Shown: positions 42,353-51,339 of the stretch, piece by piece
Layout of the letters: every line of letters begins with the position of its first letter
How positions within the stretch are numbered: the stretch's first letter is position 1
DNA from: Streptomyces sp. yr375
GTDB lineage: Bacteria > Actinomycetota > Actinomycetes > Streptomycetales > Streptomycetaceae
Assembly: GCF_900110755.1 (NCBI RefSeq)
Contig: NZ_FOFF01000003.1
Span: 124,001 to 188,000, forward strand
DNA: 64,000 nt
Direction of reading: 5' to 3'
Notes under the pieces: generated by a model
The model's input: only the letters and a program-made list of their open reading frames with translations
The model's database searches: none
What the model was told of the DNA's origin: nothing
Made by a program: the position numbers and the translations under genes

Positions 42353-42413
42353 GATGCTGGTTCCTCCTTGCGGCTCGGAGAAGTGGGGGGAGGAGCAACA
42401 AGCCTTGAACCAG

Positions 42414-42427
42414 TGGGAGCGCTCCCA
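42414..42427. promoter_or_regulatory. CebR operator (perfect 14-bp palindrome)
   Basis: TGGGAGCGCTCCCA is an exact match to the established operator of CebR, the LacI-family cello-oligosaccharide repressor of Streptomyces. It is in the shared upstream region, 62 bp before the GH48 start and about 200 bp before the GH5 start. Confidence 0.88.
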
Positions 42428-42566
42428 TAGTGGGGATGGGGGTGAACGCGGTCAAGATGCTTGAAGAGTCGAAAAGATTCGACGTCGAGAGTTGAGTGAA
42501 AGTCAGGGAAAGTCGCGTGACGCCTCTGTTCTTTGCCAGCACTTGGCGCTAGCTTCGAGACACCAG

Positions 42567-42580
42567 TGGGAGCGGTTCCA
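42567..42580. promoter_or_regulatory. Imperfect CebR-type operator
   Basis: TGGGAGCGGTTCCA differs from the CebR consensus at two positions and lies 49 bp before the GH5 start, so each divergent gene has its own box. Confidence 0.65.
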
Positions 42581-42628
42581 TCAGTCGACGCGTCGGTCAC
42601 GACGCGCCTGAGCTGCAAGGAGTCGCTC

Positions 42629-44134
42629 ATGCGACACCCCCCGCGTTCAGTACTTTCAGCCGTCGTCGGCATGGTCGCCCTCGGGACGGGCGTGACCCTG
42701 CCGGTCCTGACGGCTCAGGGAGCCACGCCCGCCTGCACGGTGGAATACTCCGTCACCAGCCAGTGGGACACCGGCTTCCAGGGTGCCGTGAAGATCACCA
42801 ACAACGCGGCTGCCGTGAGCAGTTGGAGTCTCGCCTTCGACTTCGCGAACGGCCAGAAGGTCACCCAGGGCTGGACCGCCAAGTGGTCCCAGTCGGGCAC
42901 GACCGTCACCGCCGCGAACGAGAGCTGGAACGGCTCCCTCGGCACGGGCGCGAGCGTCAGCGCCGGCTTCATCGCATCCACGTCGGGCGCGAACGCCGTG
43001 CCGACGACGTTCAAGCTCAACGGCACCACCTGCAACGTCGACACCCAACCCACCCCCACCCCGACCCCCACGCCCACTCCCAGCACCCCGCCCTCGACCG
43101 ATCCGCCGGACACCGGTGACGCGCCGCCCGCGCTGCACGTCTCGGGGAACAAGCTCGTGGACGCCGCCGGGAAGACCCGCCGTCTGCTCGGCGTGAACCG
43201 CTCCGGTGGCGAGTTCATGTGCGTACAGGGGCGCGGCATCTGGGACGGACCGGTCGACGACGCCTCCGTGAAGGCGATCGCCGACTGGCACGTCAACACC
43301 GTCCGCATCCCGCTCAACGAGGAATGCTGGCTGGGCCTGTCGAACATCAACTCCGCGTACGGCGGCACTAATTACATCAACGCCGTCAAGGATCTGGTGG
43401 CCCGCGTCAAGGCGCACGGCATGACGCCGATCGTCGAACTGCACTGGACCTACGGCCAGTACACGGGCAACTCGGCCGGCTGCTCCGACGTGCACGCCAG
43501 TTGCCAGAAGCCGATGCCCGACATGCAGTACACGCCGTCGTTCTGGACCTCGGTGGCCAACACCTTCAAGGGTGACCCGGCCGTCGTGTTCGACCTGTTC
43601 AACGAGCCCTACCCGGACCGCGCCACCGCCACGACCAGCCAGGCGTGGCAGTGCTGGCGGGACGGCGGCACCTGCCCCGGCATCGGGTACGAAGTCGCCG
43701 GCATGCAGGATCTCGTCGACTCCGTACGGTCGACCGGCGCCAGGAACGTGATCCTGGCCGGCGGGCTCGCGTACTCCAACGACCTCAGCCAGTGGCTGAC
43801 CTACAAGCCCACCGACCCGACCGGCAATCTCGCCGCCGCGTACCACGTCTACAACTTCAACACCTGCGCGAACGAGAGCTGCTGGAACTCGACGCTCGCC
43901 CCCGTCGCGGCCCAAGTGCCGCTGGTGGCAGGGGAGATCGGCGAGAACACCTGCTCGCACGGTTTCGTCGACCAGGTCATGAAGTGGTTCGACGACCGCG
44001 GACTGTCGTACCTGGGCTGGACCTGGAACACCTGGGACTGCTCCTCCGGTCCGTCCCTGATCTCCGCGTTCGACGGGACGCCCACCGCGTACGGCATCGG
44101 ACTGCGCGACCATCTGCGCGCACTCGACGGATAG
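42629..44134 (+). CDS. Secreted GH5 endoglucanase with N-terminal CBM2
   Basis: 501-residue beta-1,4-endoglucanase. Signal peptide about residues 1-32 (RSVLSAVVGMVALGTGVTLPVL), CBM2 about 35-133 (CTVEYSVTSQWDTGFQGAVKI, then a terminal TTCNVD), a Pro-Thr linker of TPTPTP type, and GH5 from about 165 with LLGVNRSGGEFMC, VNTVRIPLNEECW, LHWTYGQ, VFDLFNEPYP (acid/base Glu near residue 330) and AGEIGENTC (nucleophile Glu near 437). AAGGAG precedes ATG 42629. Followed 78 bp later by the GH6 gene, likely in one transcript from the CebR-type promoter. Confidence 0.92.
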   Translation: MRHPPRSVLSAVVGMVALGTGVTLPVLTAQGATPACTVEYSVTSQWDTGFQGAVKITNNAAAVSSWSLAFDFANGQKVTQGWTAKWSQSGTTVTAANESWNGSLGTGASVSAGFIASTSGANAVPTTFKLNGTTCNVDTQPTPTPTPTPTPSTPPSTDPPDTGDAPPALHVSGNKLVDAAGKTRRLLGVNRSGGEFMCVQGRGIWDGPVDDASVKAIADWHVNTVRIPLNEECWLGLSNINSAYGGTNYINAVKDLVARVKAHGMTPIVELHWTYGQYTGNSAGCSDVHASCQKPMPDMQYTPSFWTSVANTFKGDPAVVFDLFNEPYPDRATATTSQAWQCWRDGGTCPGIGYEVAGMQDLVDSVRSTGARNVILAGGLAYSNDLSQWLTYKPTDPTGNLAAAYHVYNFNTCANESCWNSTLAPVAAQVPLVAGEIGENTCSHGFVDQVMKWFDDRGLSYLGWTWNTWDCSSGPSLISAFDGTPTAYGIGLRDHLRALDG

Positions 44135-44212
44135 GCGCGACAAGACAGAACGGCAAGCGCAAGGAACCGAGCACACGGACAACTCCCGCGACCAAGAAGG
44201 AAACCCGCACTC

Positions 44213-45919
44213 ATGAGCCGTAGCAGAACAGCGGTACTCGCCGCGCTGGCGCTGGTCGCCGGCGCCTCCGGGACGGCGCTCGCCGTCGTCCCCGGCGATC
44301 CGGGCATCGCCGCCATCCCGTGCAGCGTCGACTACAAGGTGCAGAACGACTGGGGCACCGGCTTCACCGCCGCCGTCACCGTCACCAACAACTCGGCCGC
44401 CAAGACGAGTTGGGCGGTGAAGTGGGCGTACGCCGGCAGCCAGCAGGTCACCAGCGGCTGGAACGCGAAGCTCACCCAGTCCGGTACAGCCGTCACCGCC
44501 GCCAACGAGACCTACAACGGGGCGCTGGCGACCGGCGGTTCGGTCAGCTTCGGATTCCAGGGCACCTACAGCGGCACCAACGCGATCCCCACCACGTTCA
44601 CCCTCGACGGCGTGACCTGCAACGTGGACAGCGGGACCGGCACCCCCACCGACCCCGGCACCCCGTCCACCAAGGTCGACAACCCCTACGCCGGCGCCAA
44701 GGTGTACGTGAACCCCGAATGGTCGGCGAAGGCCGCCGCCGAGACGGGCGGCAGCCGCATCTCCAACCAGCCCACCGGCGTCTGGCTCGACCGCATCGCC
44801 GCCATCAACGGCGTGAACGGCGGCATGGGCCTGCGCGCCCACCTGGACGCGGCCCTCGCCCAGAAGGGCAGCGGCCAGGAAGTCGTCCAACTGGTCGTCT
44901 ACGACCTCCCCGGCCGGGACTGCGCGGCACTCGCCTCCAACGGCGAGCTCGGCCCGACGGAGATCGACAAGTACAAGACGCAGTTCATCGACCCGATCGC
45001 CACGATCCTCGCCGACAGCAAGTACGCCGGTCTGCGGATCGTCACCACCATCGAGATCGACTCGCTGCCGAACCTCATCACCAACACCGGCAGCCGGGCC
45101 ACCGCCACCGCGGCCTGCGACACCATGAAGGCCAACGGCAACTACGTGAAGGGCGTCGGCTACGCGCTGAACAAGCTCGGCGCGATCCCCAACGTCTACA
45201 ACTACATCGACGCCGGTCACCACGGCTGGCTCGGCTGGGACGACAACTTCGCCCCCTCCGCCCAGCTCTTCTACCAGGCCGCCACCGCGGAAGGGGCGAC
45301 CGTAGACGACGTGCACGGCTTCATCACCAACACGGCGAACTACAGCGCCCTGAAGGAGAACAACTACACGATCAACGACTCGGTGGCCGGCAAGTCGGTC
45401 CGTGAGTCGAAGTGGGTGGACTGGAACCGGTACGTCGACGAGCTGTCGTACGCGCAGGCCTTCCGCACCCAGTTGGTCTCCGCCGGCTTCCGCTCGGGCA
45501 TCGGCATGCTGATCGACACCTCCCGCAACGGCTGGGGCGGCACCGCCCGGCCCACCGGCCCGGGGGCCACGACCACCGTGGACACCTATGTCAACGGCGG
45601 CCGTTACGACCGTCGTATCCACGTCGGAAACTGGTGCAACCAGGCCGGCGCCGGCCTCGGCGAGCGCCCGCAGGCGGCTCCGGCCGCCGGGATCGACGCG
45701 TACGTGTGGATGAAGCCGCCGGGCGAGTCCGACGGCGCCAGCAGCGCCATCCCGAACGACGAGGGCAAGGGCTTCGACCAGATGTGCGACCCGACGTACA
45801 CGGGCAACGCCCGTAACGGCAACAGCATGTCGGGTGCACTGGCCAACGCCCCGCTGTCCGGGCACTGGTTCTCGGCACAGTTCCAGCAGTTGATGCAGAA
45901 CGCGTACCCGCCGCTGTAG
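44213..45919 (+). CDS. Secreted GH6 cellobiohydrolase/endoglucanase with N-terminal CBM2
   Basis: 568-residue inverting cellulase of GH6, probably exo-acting from non-reducing ends because of loop insertions. Signal peptide about residues 1-35, CBM2 about 37-140 (CSVDYKVQNDWGTGFTAAVTVTN, YNGALATGGSVSFGF, TCNVD), short Thr/Pro/Gly linker, then GH6 from about 165: YVNPEWSAKAAAE, the proton-donor loop VVYDLPGRDCAALASNGEL, IEIDSLPNL, YIDAGHHGWLGWDDN and DTSRNGWGG. No CebR box of its own, so presumably read from the GH5 promoter. A strong terminator follows. Complements GH48, which works from the opposite chain end. Confidence 0.92.
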   Translation: MSRSRTAVLAALALVAGASGTALAVVPGDPGIAAIPCSVDYKVQNDWGTGFTAAVTVTNNSAAKTSWAVKWAYAGSQQVTSGWNAKLTQSGTAVTAANETYNGALATGGSVSFGFQGTYSGTNAIPTTFTLDGVTCNVDSGTGTPTDPGTPSTKVDNPYAGAKVYVNPEWSAKAAAETGGSRISNQPTGVWLDRIAAINGVNGGMGLRAHLDAALAQKGSGQEVVQLVVYDLPGRDCAALASNGELGPTEIDKYKTQFIDPIATILADSKYAGLRIVTTIEIDSLPNLITNTGSRATATAACDTMKANGNYVKGVGYALNKLGAIPNVYNYIDAGHHGWLGWDDNFAPSAQLFYQAATAEGATVDDVHGFITNTANYSALKENNYTINDSVAGKSVRESKWVDWNRYVDELSYAQAFRTQLVSAGFRSGIGMLIDTSRNGWGGTARPTGPGATTTVDTYVNGGRYDRRIHVGNWCNQAGAGLGERPQAAPAAGIDAYVWMKPPGESDGASSAIPNDEGKGFDQMCDPTYTGNARNGNSMSGALANAPLSGHWFSAQFQQLMQNAYPPL

Positions 45920-45936
45920 GCACCGAGCAGTTCCCG

Positions 45937-45969
45937 TCCGGCCGCCCCAGCTCACAGGGGGCGGCCGGA
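45937..45969 (+). terminator. Hairpin terminator after the GH6 gene
   Basis: TCCGGCCGCCCC (45937-45948) pairs perfectly with GGGGCGGCCGGA (45958-45969), 12 bp of stem, 17 bp after the stop. Confidence 0.8.
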
Positions 45970-46200
45970 TGCATGGGCGGCTGGGCCAGGAAGCGGGGGC
46001 GGTGCGCGGAGGAACAGCGTCAGCAGGGCCCGGTCCTTCGAACGGACGGCGGTGTTCGGCCGGTTCGCCCCCTCCGGCTGGTAACTGCCCGTGCGGGCTT
46101 GCTGTTCGCATCCCGCTTTTTGCCGTCCCGGCAACAAGAGTGGACCCCGCCCGGTGCGTCGGAGCACGCTGACGGCACACCGGACGAGAGGCTGACCACC

Positions 46201-47106
46201 ATGGCGCACACCCCGCACACCCAGGCCCACGGCCACACGCACGATCACGGCCACGGCCATGTCACCGACATCGACTGGGCCGAGATGGCCCCGCACCTCG
46301 AAGCGCAGGCCGAACTGTTCACGCCCCTGTACGAGCGCGCCCTGTCCTGGCTCGGCAGGGAGGTGACCGAGCCGGGACTGATCGTGGACGCGGGCAGTGG
46401 CCCCGGCGTCATCTCCTGCCTGTTCGCCGAGACGTTCCCCGGGGCGCGGGTCATGGCGGTCGACGGCTCCGCGCCGCTGCTGGCACGGGCGCAGCAGCGC
46501 GCCGAGCGGCTCGGGTACGGCGACCGCTTCGGCACCCTGGCTGGTGAACTCCCCGGTGTGCTCGGCGAGTTGGACTACCCCGTCGACCTGCTGTGGGCGG
46601 GCCGCAGCCTGCATCACCTGGGCGACCAGCTCGCCGGCCTGACCGCCTTCGCGCAGCGGCTCGCACCCGGCGGGACGGTGGCGATCATGGAGGGCGGTCT
46701 GCCGGCCCGGTTCCTGCCGCGCGACCTCGGCTTCGGGCGGCCCGGCCTGGAGGCGCGGCTCGACGCGTTGCAGGAGGAGTGGTTCGCGCGGATGCGGGAC
46801 GACCTGCCGGGCTCGCGGGCCGAGACCGAGGACTGGGCGGCGCTGCTCGGCGCGGCGGGCCTGAAGCACACCCGCACCCGCAGCTTCCTGCTCGACCTGC
46901 CCGCACCCGCCTCCGACCGGGCCCGCGACTACATCGCCGCGACCCTGTCCCGGCTGCGCGACTTCTTCGGCGACGCTGTGGACCCCGACGACCGCGCCGT
47001 CCTGGACCGGCTGCTCGACCCGCAGGACGAGGCGGGCGTGCACCGCCGCCAGGACGTCTTCGTGCTGGCCGCCCACACCGTGCACACGGCGGTCAAGCCG
47101 GTCTGA
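46201..47106 (+). CDS. His-rich N terminus, class I SAM-dependent methyltransferase
   Basis: 301-residue methyltransferase. The first 21 residues contain nine His (MAHTPHTQAHGHTHDHGHGH pattern), a likely metal-binding tail, followed by a canonical fold: IVDAGSGPGVISCLFA (motif I) near residue 60, VMAVDGSAPLLARAQ, DLLWAGRSLHHLGDQLAGLTAF and LAPGGTVAIMEGG. Starts at ATG 46201; an upstream in-frame extension has no support. The histidine tail suggests binding of Ni, Co or Zn, perhaps to sense or detoxify; inference. Ends in a bidirectional hairpin facing the aldo/keto reductase gene. Confidence 0.78.
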   Translation: MAHTPHTQAHGHTHDHGHGHVTDIDWAEMAPHLEAQAELFTPLYERALSWLGREVTEPGLIVDAGSGPGVISCLFAETFPGARVMAVDGSAPLLARAQQRAERLGYGDRFGTLAGELPGVLGELDYPVDLLWAGRSLHHLGDQLAGLTAFAQRLAPGGTVAIMEGGLPARFLPRDLGFGRPGLEARLDALQEEWFARMRDDLPGSRAETEDWAALLGAAGLKHTRTRSFLLDLPAPASDRARDYIAATLSRLRDFFGDAVDPDDRAVLDRLLDPQDEAGVHRRQDVFVLAAHTVHTAVKPV

Positions 47107-47119
47107 CGGGGCTGGACTC

Positions 47120-47180
47120 GGAGAGCCCTCGACGCGAGGGACGCTCCGCCGTGCGCCACGCTTCGCGTCGAGGGCGCTCC
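47120..47180. terminator. Bidirectional hairpin between convergent genes
   Basis: GGAG plus GCCCTCGACGCGA (47120-47137) pairs with TCGCGTCGAGGGC plus CTCC (47163-47180), 17 of 18 bp, with a 25-base loop. It sits between the methyltransferase and aldo/keto reductase stops. Confidence 0.78.
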
Positions 47181-47238
47181 GATCAGGGGGCGTCCTCGAC
47201 GCGTACGCGTGCGGGCGAGTCGGTCAGCCGTCCGGGGC

Positions 47239-48075
47239 TCAGCCCATGTCGAACGTGCCCGGGTCCGGGCCGATGCGCCGGTCCTCGTTCAGCGCGCTGA
47301 TCGCCGCCAGGTCCTCGGTGTCCAGGCTGAAGTCGAACACCTCGATGTTCTCCTTGATCCGCGACGGCGTCACGGACTTGGGGATCACGACGTTGCCGAG
47401 CTGGAGGTGCCAGCGCAGCACGACCTGGGCCGGGGTGCGGTTGTGCTTCTGGGCGATCGCCACGATCGCCGGGACCTCCAGGAGGCCCTTGCCCTGGCCG
47501 AGCGGGGACCAGGCCTCGGTGGCGATGCCCTGCTGCGCGTGGATCTCGCGGGAGGCGTGCTGCTGCAGGTGCGGGTGCAGCTCGATCTGGTTGACCGCCG
47601 GGATGACCGACGTCTCGCCGATCAGCCGCTCCAGGTGCTCCGGCAGGAAGTTGGACACGCCGATGGCCCGTACCCGGCCGTCGGCGAGGAGCTTCTCGAA
47701 CGCCTTGTACGTGTCGACGTACTTGTCACGGGCGGGCAGCGGCCAGTGGATGAGATACAGGTCCACGTGGTCCAGGCCGAGCTTCTCCAGGGAGGTGTCG
47801 AACGCGCGGAGTGTCGCGTCATACCCCTGGTCGCCGTTCCAGAGCTTGGTGGTGACGAAGATGTCCTTGCGGGGCACGCCGGAGGAGGCGATGGCCTTGC
47901 CGGTGCCCTCCTCGTTGCCGTAGATCGCCGCTGTGTCGATGCTGCGGTACCCGGCCTCCAGGGCGGTGGCGACCGCGTGCTCCGCCTCGTCGTCCGGCAC
48001 CTGCCAGACGCCGAAGCCGAGCTGGGGCATCTCCACGCCGTTGTTGAGGATGATCGGGGGGACCTTGCTGCTCAC
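47239..48075 (-). CDS. Aldo/keto reductase
   Basis: 278-residue NADPH-dependent reductase. Seen: the N-terminal LNNGVEMPQLGFGVWQVPDDEAEHAVATALEAGYRSIDTAAIYGNEEGTGKAI with the catalytic Asp and Tyr, LYLIHWPLP with catalytic His, IGVSNF, and the C-terminal IPKSVTPSRIKEN cofactor-binding motif. Complete Asp-Tyr-Lys-His set (the Lys in TTKLWN). Likely reduces 2,5-diketo-gluconate-type or aldehyde substrates, but specificity is not deducible. GTG 48075. Confidence 0.9.
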   Translation of the reverse strand: MSSKVPPIILNNGVEMPQLGFGVWQVPDDEAEHAVATALEAGYRSIDTAAIYGNEEGTGKAIASSGVPRKDIFVTTKLWNGDQGYDATLRAFDTSLEKLGLDHVDLYLIHWPLPARDKYVDTYKAFEKLLADGRVRAIGVSNFLPEHLERLIGETSVIPAVNQIELHPHLQQHASREIHAQQGIATEAWSPLGQGKGLLEVPAIVAIAQKHNRTPAQVVLRWHLQLGNVVIPKSVTPSRIKENIEVFDFSLDTEDLAAISALNEDRRIGPDPGTFDMG

Positions 48076-48259
48076 GAGCTCTTGATCCTTCGGTTGTCCG
48101 TCAAAGTCGTACTCCCATCGTCAACGATCACGACGGGTGATGCATTCCTGACCGCTCCGTCCTGACCTCTCCATTGTCATTCCTCCCCGGTGCCCGCCGG
48201 AACCCCGTTCACACCCGGAGGAGACCCTGAGTGCCGTACCGCGCGACCCCTAGGTGCCG

Positions 48260-50101
48260 TCAGGCGCCGGTGCCGTACAGCGCGTCGACTTCCTTCGCGT
48301 AGGCGTTTTCGATCGCCTTGCGCTTCAGTTTCAGCGACGGGGTCAGCAGTCCGTGCTCCTCGGTGAACGGCTGGGCGAGGATGCGGAAGGTGCGGATCTG
48401 TTCGGCCTGCGAGACCAGGGTGTTCGCCGCCACGACGGCCCGGCGCACCTCCGCCTCCAGCGCCGGATCGCGCACCAGCTCGACGGCCGGCAACTGCGGC
48501 TTGTCGCACATCTGCAGCCAGTGCTCGACGGCCTCCTGGTCGAGGGTGACCAGGGCGGCCACGAACGGCCGGTCGTTGCCGACGAGGATGCACTGGTTGA
48601 CCAGCGGATGATCGCGTACCCGCTCCTCCAACTGCCCCGGCGAGACGCTCTTGCCGCCGGAGGTGACCAGGATCTCCTTCTTGCGGCCGGTGATCGTGAG
48701 GTAGCCGTCCTCGTCGAGGGAACCCAGGTCGCCGGTGGCCAGCCAGCCGTCGTGCAGGGTCTGGTCGGTCGCCTTGGGGTTGTTCAGATACCCCTGGAAA
48801 ACGTTGTCCCCGCGCAGCCATATCTCGCCGTCGTCCGCGATGTGCACGGTCATCCCGGGGATGGCCTGGCCGACGGTGCCGTAGCGGGTGCGTCCGGGCG
48901 GGTTGGCGGTCGCGGCGGCCGTCGTCTCGGTGAGGCCGTAGCCCTCGTAGATCTGCACGCCCGCGCCGGCGAAGAACAGGCCGAGCCTGCGGTCCATGGC
49001 CGAGCCGCCGGACATGGCGTGCCGGACGCGGCCGCCCATGGCCGCGCGCACCTTGGAGTAGACGAGCTTGTCGAACAACTGGTGCTGCATCCGCAGGCCC
49101 GCCGACGGGCCGGGGCCGATGCCCCACGCCTTCGCCTCGACGGCCTCCGCGTAGTTGACGGCCACCTCGACGGCCTTCTCGAACGGCCCCGCCCTGCCCT
49201 CCCGCTCGGCCTTGCGGCGGGCCGCGTTGAAGACCTTCTCGAAGATGTACGGCACGGCCAGGAAGAACGTCGGTTTGAAGAGGGCCAGATCGGGGAGCAG
49301 GGCGGACGCGTGCAACTGCGGCTGGTGGCCGAAGCGGACCTTGCCGCGGATCGCGGCGATCTGCACCATCCGCCCGAAGACGTGCGCGAGCGGCAGGAAC
49401 AGCAGCGTCGCCGCCTCGTCGCCCTTCCTGGAGTGGAACACCGGCTCCCAGCGCTCGATGACGGTGTCCGCCTCGAACATGAAGTTCCGGTGGGAGATGA
49501 CACAGCCCTTGGGCCGGCCCGTCGTACCGGACGTGTAGATGATCGTCGCGGTCGAGTCCGGGGTGACCGCCTGCCGGTGCCGGTGGACGACCTCGTCCTC
49601 GATGGCTGCGCCGGCGTCGTACAGCTCCTGCACACAGCCCGAGTCCACCTGCCACAGTTGCCGCAACTGCGGGAGGCGGTCGATGACGGTGGCGATCGTC
49701 ATCGCGTGGTCCTCGTGCTCGACGACCGCGGCCGTGCACTCGGCGTCGTAGAGCATCCAGAAGCACTGCTCGGCGGAGGACGTCGGGTAGACCGGCACCA
49801 CCTGCGCGCCGATCGTCCACAGGGCGAAGTCGAAGAGCGTCCACTCGTAGCGGGTGCGGCACATGATCGCGACCCGGTCGCCGAAGCGGATGCCCTGCGC
49901 GAGCAGACCCTTGGCGAGGGCGAGGACCTCGTCGCGGAACTCGGCGGCGGTGACGTCCCGCCAGTCGCCCCGCTCGTCCTTGCGGCCGAGGGCGATGTAC
50001 TGCGGGTCGTCCTGCGCGTGCTGGAAGACGACGTCGGCCAGACCGCCGACCGGCGGTGCCAACGCCAACGGAGGGTTGGTGAACTCGCGCAAACCAGGCA
50101 C
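48260..50101 (-). CDS. Long-chain fatty acid-CoA ligase (AMP-forming)
   Basis: 613-residue acyl-CoA synthetase of the ANL superfamily. Seen: the P-loop-like IIYTSGTTGRPKGCVISHRN near residue 186, the substrate-tunnel segment FLPLAHVFGRMVQ, YEGYGLTETTAA, the adenylate-binding GWLATGDLGSLDEDGYLTITGRKKEILVTSGGKSVSPGQLEE with hinge Asp, and C-terminal catalytic Lys in LTPSLKLKRKAI. Length and motif set fit the bacterial FadD15/long-chain form. GTG 50101. The LysR gene on the same strand ends 135 bp upstream; a weak hairpin separates them. Confidence 0.9.
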   Translation of the reverse strand: MPGLREFTNPPLALAPPVGGLADVVFQHAQDDPQYIALGRKDERGDWRDVTAAEFRDEVLALAKGLLAQGIRFGDRVAIMCRTRYEWTLFDFALWTIGAQVVPVYPTSSAEQCFWMLYDAECTAAVVEHEDHAMTIATVIDRLPQLRQLWQVDSGCVQELYDAGAAIEDEVVHRHRQAVTPDSTATIIYTSGTTGRPKGCVISHRNFMFEADTVIERWEPVFHSRKGDEAATLLFLPLAHVFGRMVQIAAIRGKVRFGHQPQLHASALLPDLALFKPTFFLAVPYIFEKVFNAARRKAEREGRAGPFEKAVEVAVNYAEAVEAKAWGIGPGPSAGLRMQHQLFDKLVYSKVRAAMGGRVRHAMSGGSAMDRRLGLFFAGAGVQIYEGYGLTETTAAATANPPGRTRYGTVGQAIPGMTVHIADDGEIWLRGDNVFQGYLNNPKATDQTLHDGWLATGDLGSLDEDGYLTITGRKKEILVTSGGKSVSPGQLEERVRDHPLVNQCILVGNDRPFVAALVTLDQEAVEHWLQMCDKPQLPAVELVRDPALEAEVRRAVVAANTLVSQAEQIRTFRILAQPFTEEHGLLTPSLKLKRKAIENAYAKEVDALYGTGA

Positions 50102-50165
50102 CCCGCTTCCGCTCCGGCTTCGAAAATGGCCGATTCTCGTGGCCGTACAGCGCCGTGAAAGCTAC

Positions 50166-50186
50166 CCCACCCGGTGACGGGGTGGG
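50166..50186 (-). terminator. Candidate hairpin terminator after LysR gene
   Basis: CCCACCC (50166-50172) pairs with GGGTGGG (50180-50186), 7 bp with a 7-base loop, between the LysR stop and the acyl-CoA ligase start on the minus strand. Short, so only suggestive. Confidence 0.4.
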
Positions 50187-50236
50187 AGCGGGGCAAGTTT
50201 CGGGACCGCAATCTCCACCGAATCTGCCCCTACCGC

Positions 50237-51118
50237 TTACGTCGTCGGATGCCGGTGCAGTCGGTCGCCGCCCGCCAGGATCGCCGCCGCGAGGGCGTCC
50301 GCGGCACCCTGGGCCGACGTCCGCCTGCGGCCGTGCACCAGGACGAAGTCGACCCGCCCCAGCTCGGGCAGCCCCGCCCGGTCCGGGATCCGTACCAGGC
50401 CCGGCGGGATCAGGCCCCGTGAGTGCGCCATGACACCCAGGCCCGCCCGAGCCGCGGCGACGAGACCGCTGAGACTGCCGCTCGTGCATACGATCCGCCA
50501 GTCCCGCCCCTGCCGCTCCAGCGCCTCCAGGGCCAGCGCGCGGGTGATGCCCGGCGGCGGGAACACGATGAGCGGAACCGGACGGTCGGCGTCCAGCCGC
50601 AGCCGCTCCGCGCCGATCCACACCAGCCCGTCGTGCCACACCAGCTCGCCGCGCGGATCCTCGGGGCGGCGCTTGGCCAGCACCAGGTCCAGCTTCCCGG
50701 CGGCCAGTCGCTCGTGCAGGGTGCCCGACAGCTCCACCGTCAGCTCCAGGTCGACCTCGGGGTGGTCGGAGCGGAAGCCTTCCAGGATCTCCGGCAGCCG
50801 GGTCAGTACGAAGTCCTCCGAAGCGCCGAAGCGCAGCCGGCCGCGCAGCCGCGCGCCGGTGAAGAAGGCCGTGGCCTGCTCGTGGACGTCCAGGATCCGG
50901 CGCGCGAACCCGAGCATCGCCTCGCCGTCCTCCGTGAGCTCCACGGAGTGCGTGTCCCGGGTGAACAGGGTCCGCCCGGTCGCGTCCTCCAGACGCCGCA
51001 CATGCTGGCTGACGGTGGACTGCCGCAGCCCGAGCCGCCGCGCGGCCTGCGTGAAACTCAGCGTCTGGGCGACGGCGAGGAAGGTGCGCAGATGGGAGGG
51101 CTCGTACACACCCGTCAC
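50237..51118 (-). CDS. LysR family transcriptional regulator
   Basis: 293-residue regulator. N-terminal winged helix-turn-helix (residues 5-65) with LRTFLAVAQTLSFTQAARRLGLRQSTVSQHVRRLEDATGRTLFTRDTHSVELTEDG pattern, then a periplasmic-binding-like effector domain with LRGRLRFGASEDF and LPEILEGFRSDHPEVDLELTVE. Starts at GTG 51118. Divergent from the bile-acid-symporter-family gene, whose expression it most likely controls, as is usual for LysR pairs. Effector unknown. Confidence 0.9.
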   Translation of the reverse strand: MTGVYEPSHLRTFLAVAQTLSFTQAARRLGLRQSTVSQHVRRLEDATGRTLFTRDTHSVELTEDGEAMLGFARRILDVHEQATAFFTGARLRGRLRFGASEDFVLTRLPEILEGFRSDHPEVDLELTVELSGTLHERLAAGKLDLVLAKRRPEDPRGELVWHDGLVWIGAERLRLDADRPVPLIVFPPPGITRALALEALERQGRDWRIVCTSGSLSGLVAAARAGLGVMAHSRGLIPPGLVRIPDRAGLPELGRVDFVLVHGRRRTSAQGAADALAAAILAGGDRLHRHPTT

Positions 51119-51240
51119 AGTAGCCCCTGAGGGCTTGGTTATCGCGGTGCGTGATGACAGTGAGTGCGGTGTACGGGATTCCCGATCACGGTCCGGAAGA
51201 GGACCATGGAGCGGGGTCCTCAGGGCCCTGACACAAGGTC

Positions 51241-51330
51241 GTCGAACCCGTCGAATTCATCGAACCGCACCGACCCTCACCGAACTCATCGACCCGTCGA
51301 ACTCATCGAACCGCAGTATCGAACCGCACG
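51241..51330. repeat. Short direct repeats between LysR and the transporter
   Basis: A run of CGAACTCATCGA-type units: CATCGAACCGCA occurs at 51268-51279 and 51304-51315, and GAACTCATCGA at 51282 and 51299. It fills most of the 221-bp divergent region. Possible regulator-binding array or a simple low-complexity patch. Confidence 0.55.
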
Positions 51331-51339
51331 TGGAGCACC

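Noticed and set aside
34543..45919. A polysaccharide-utilisation island acquired by transfer
   Set aside because: Codon composition is like the rest of the window and there are no integrase, tRNA or insertion-sequence borders.
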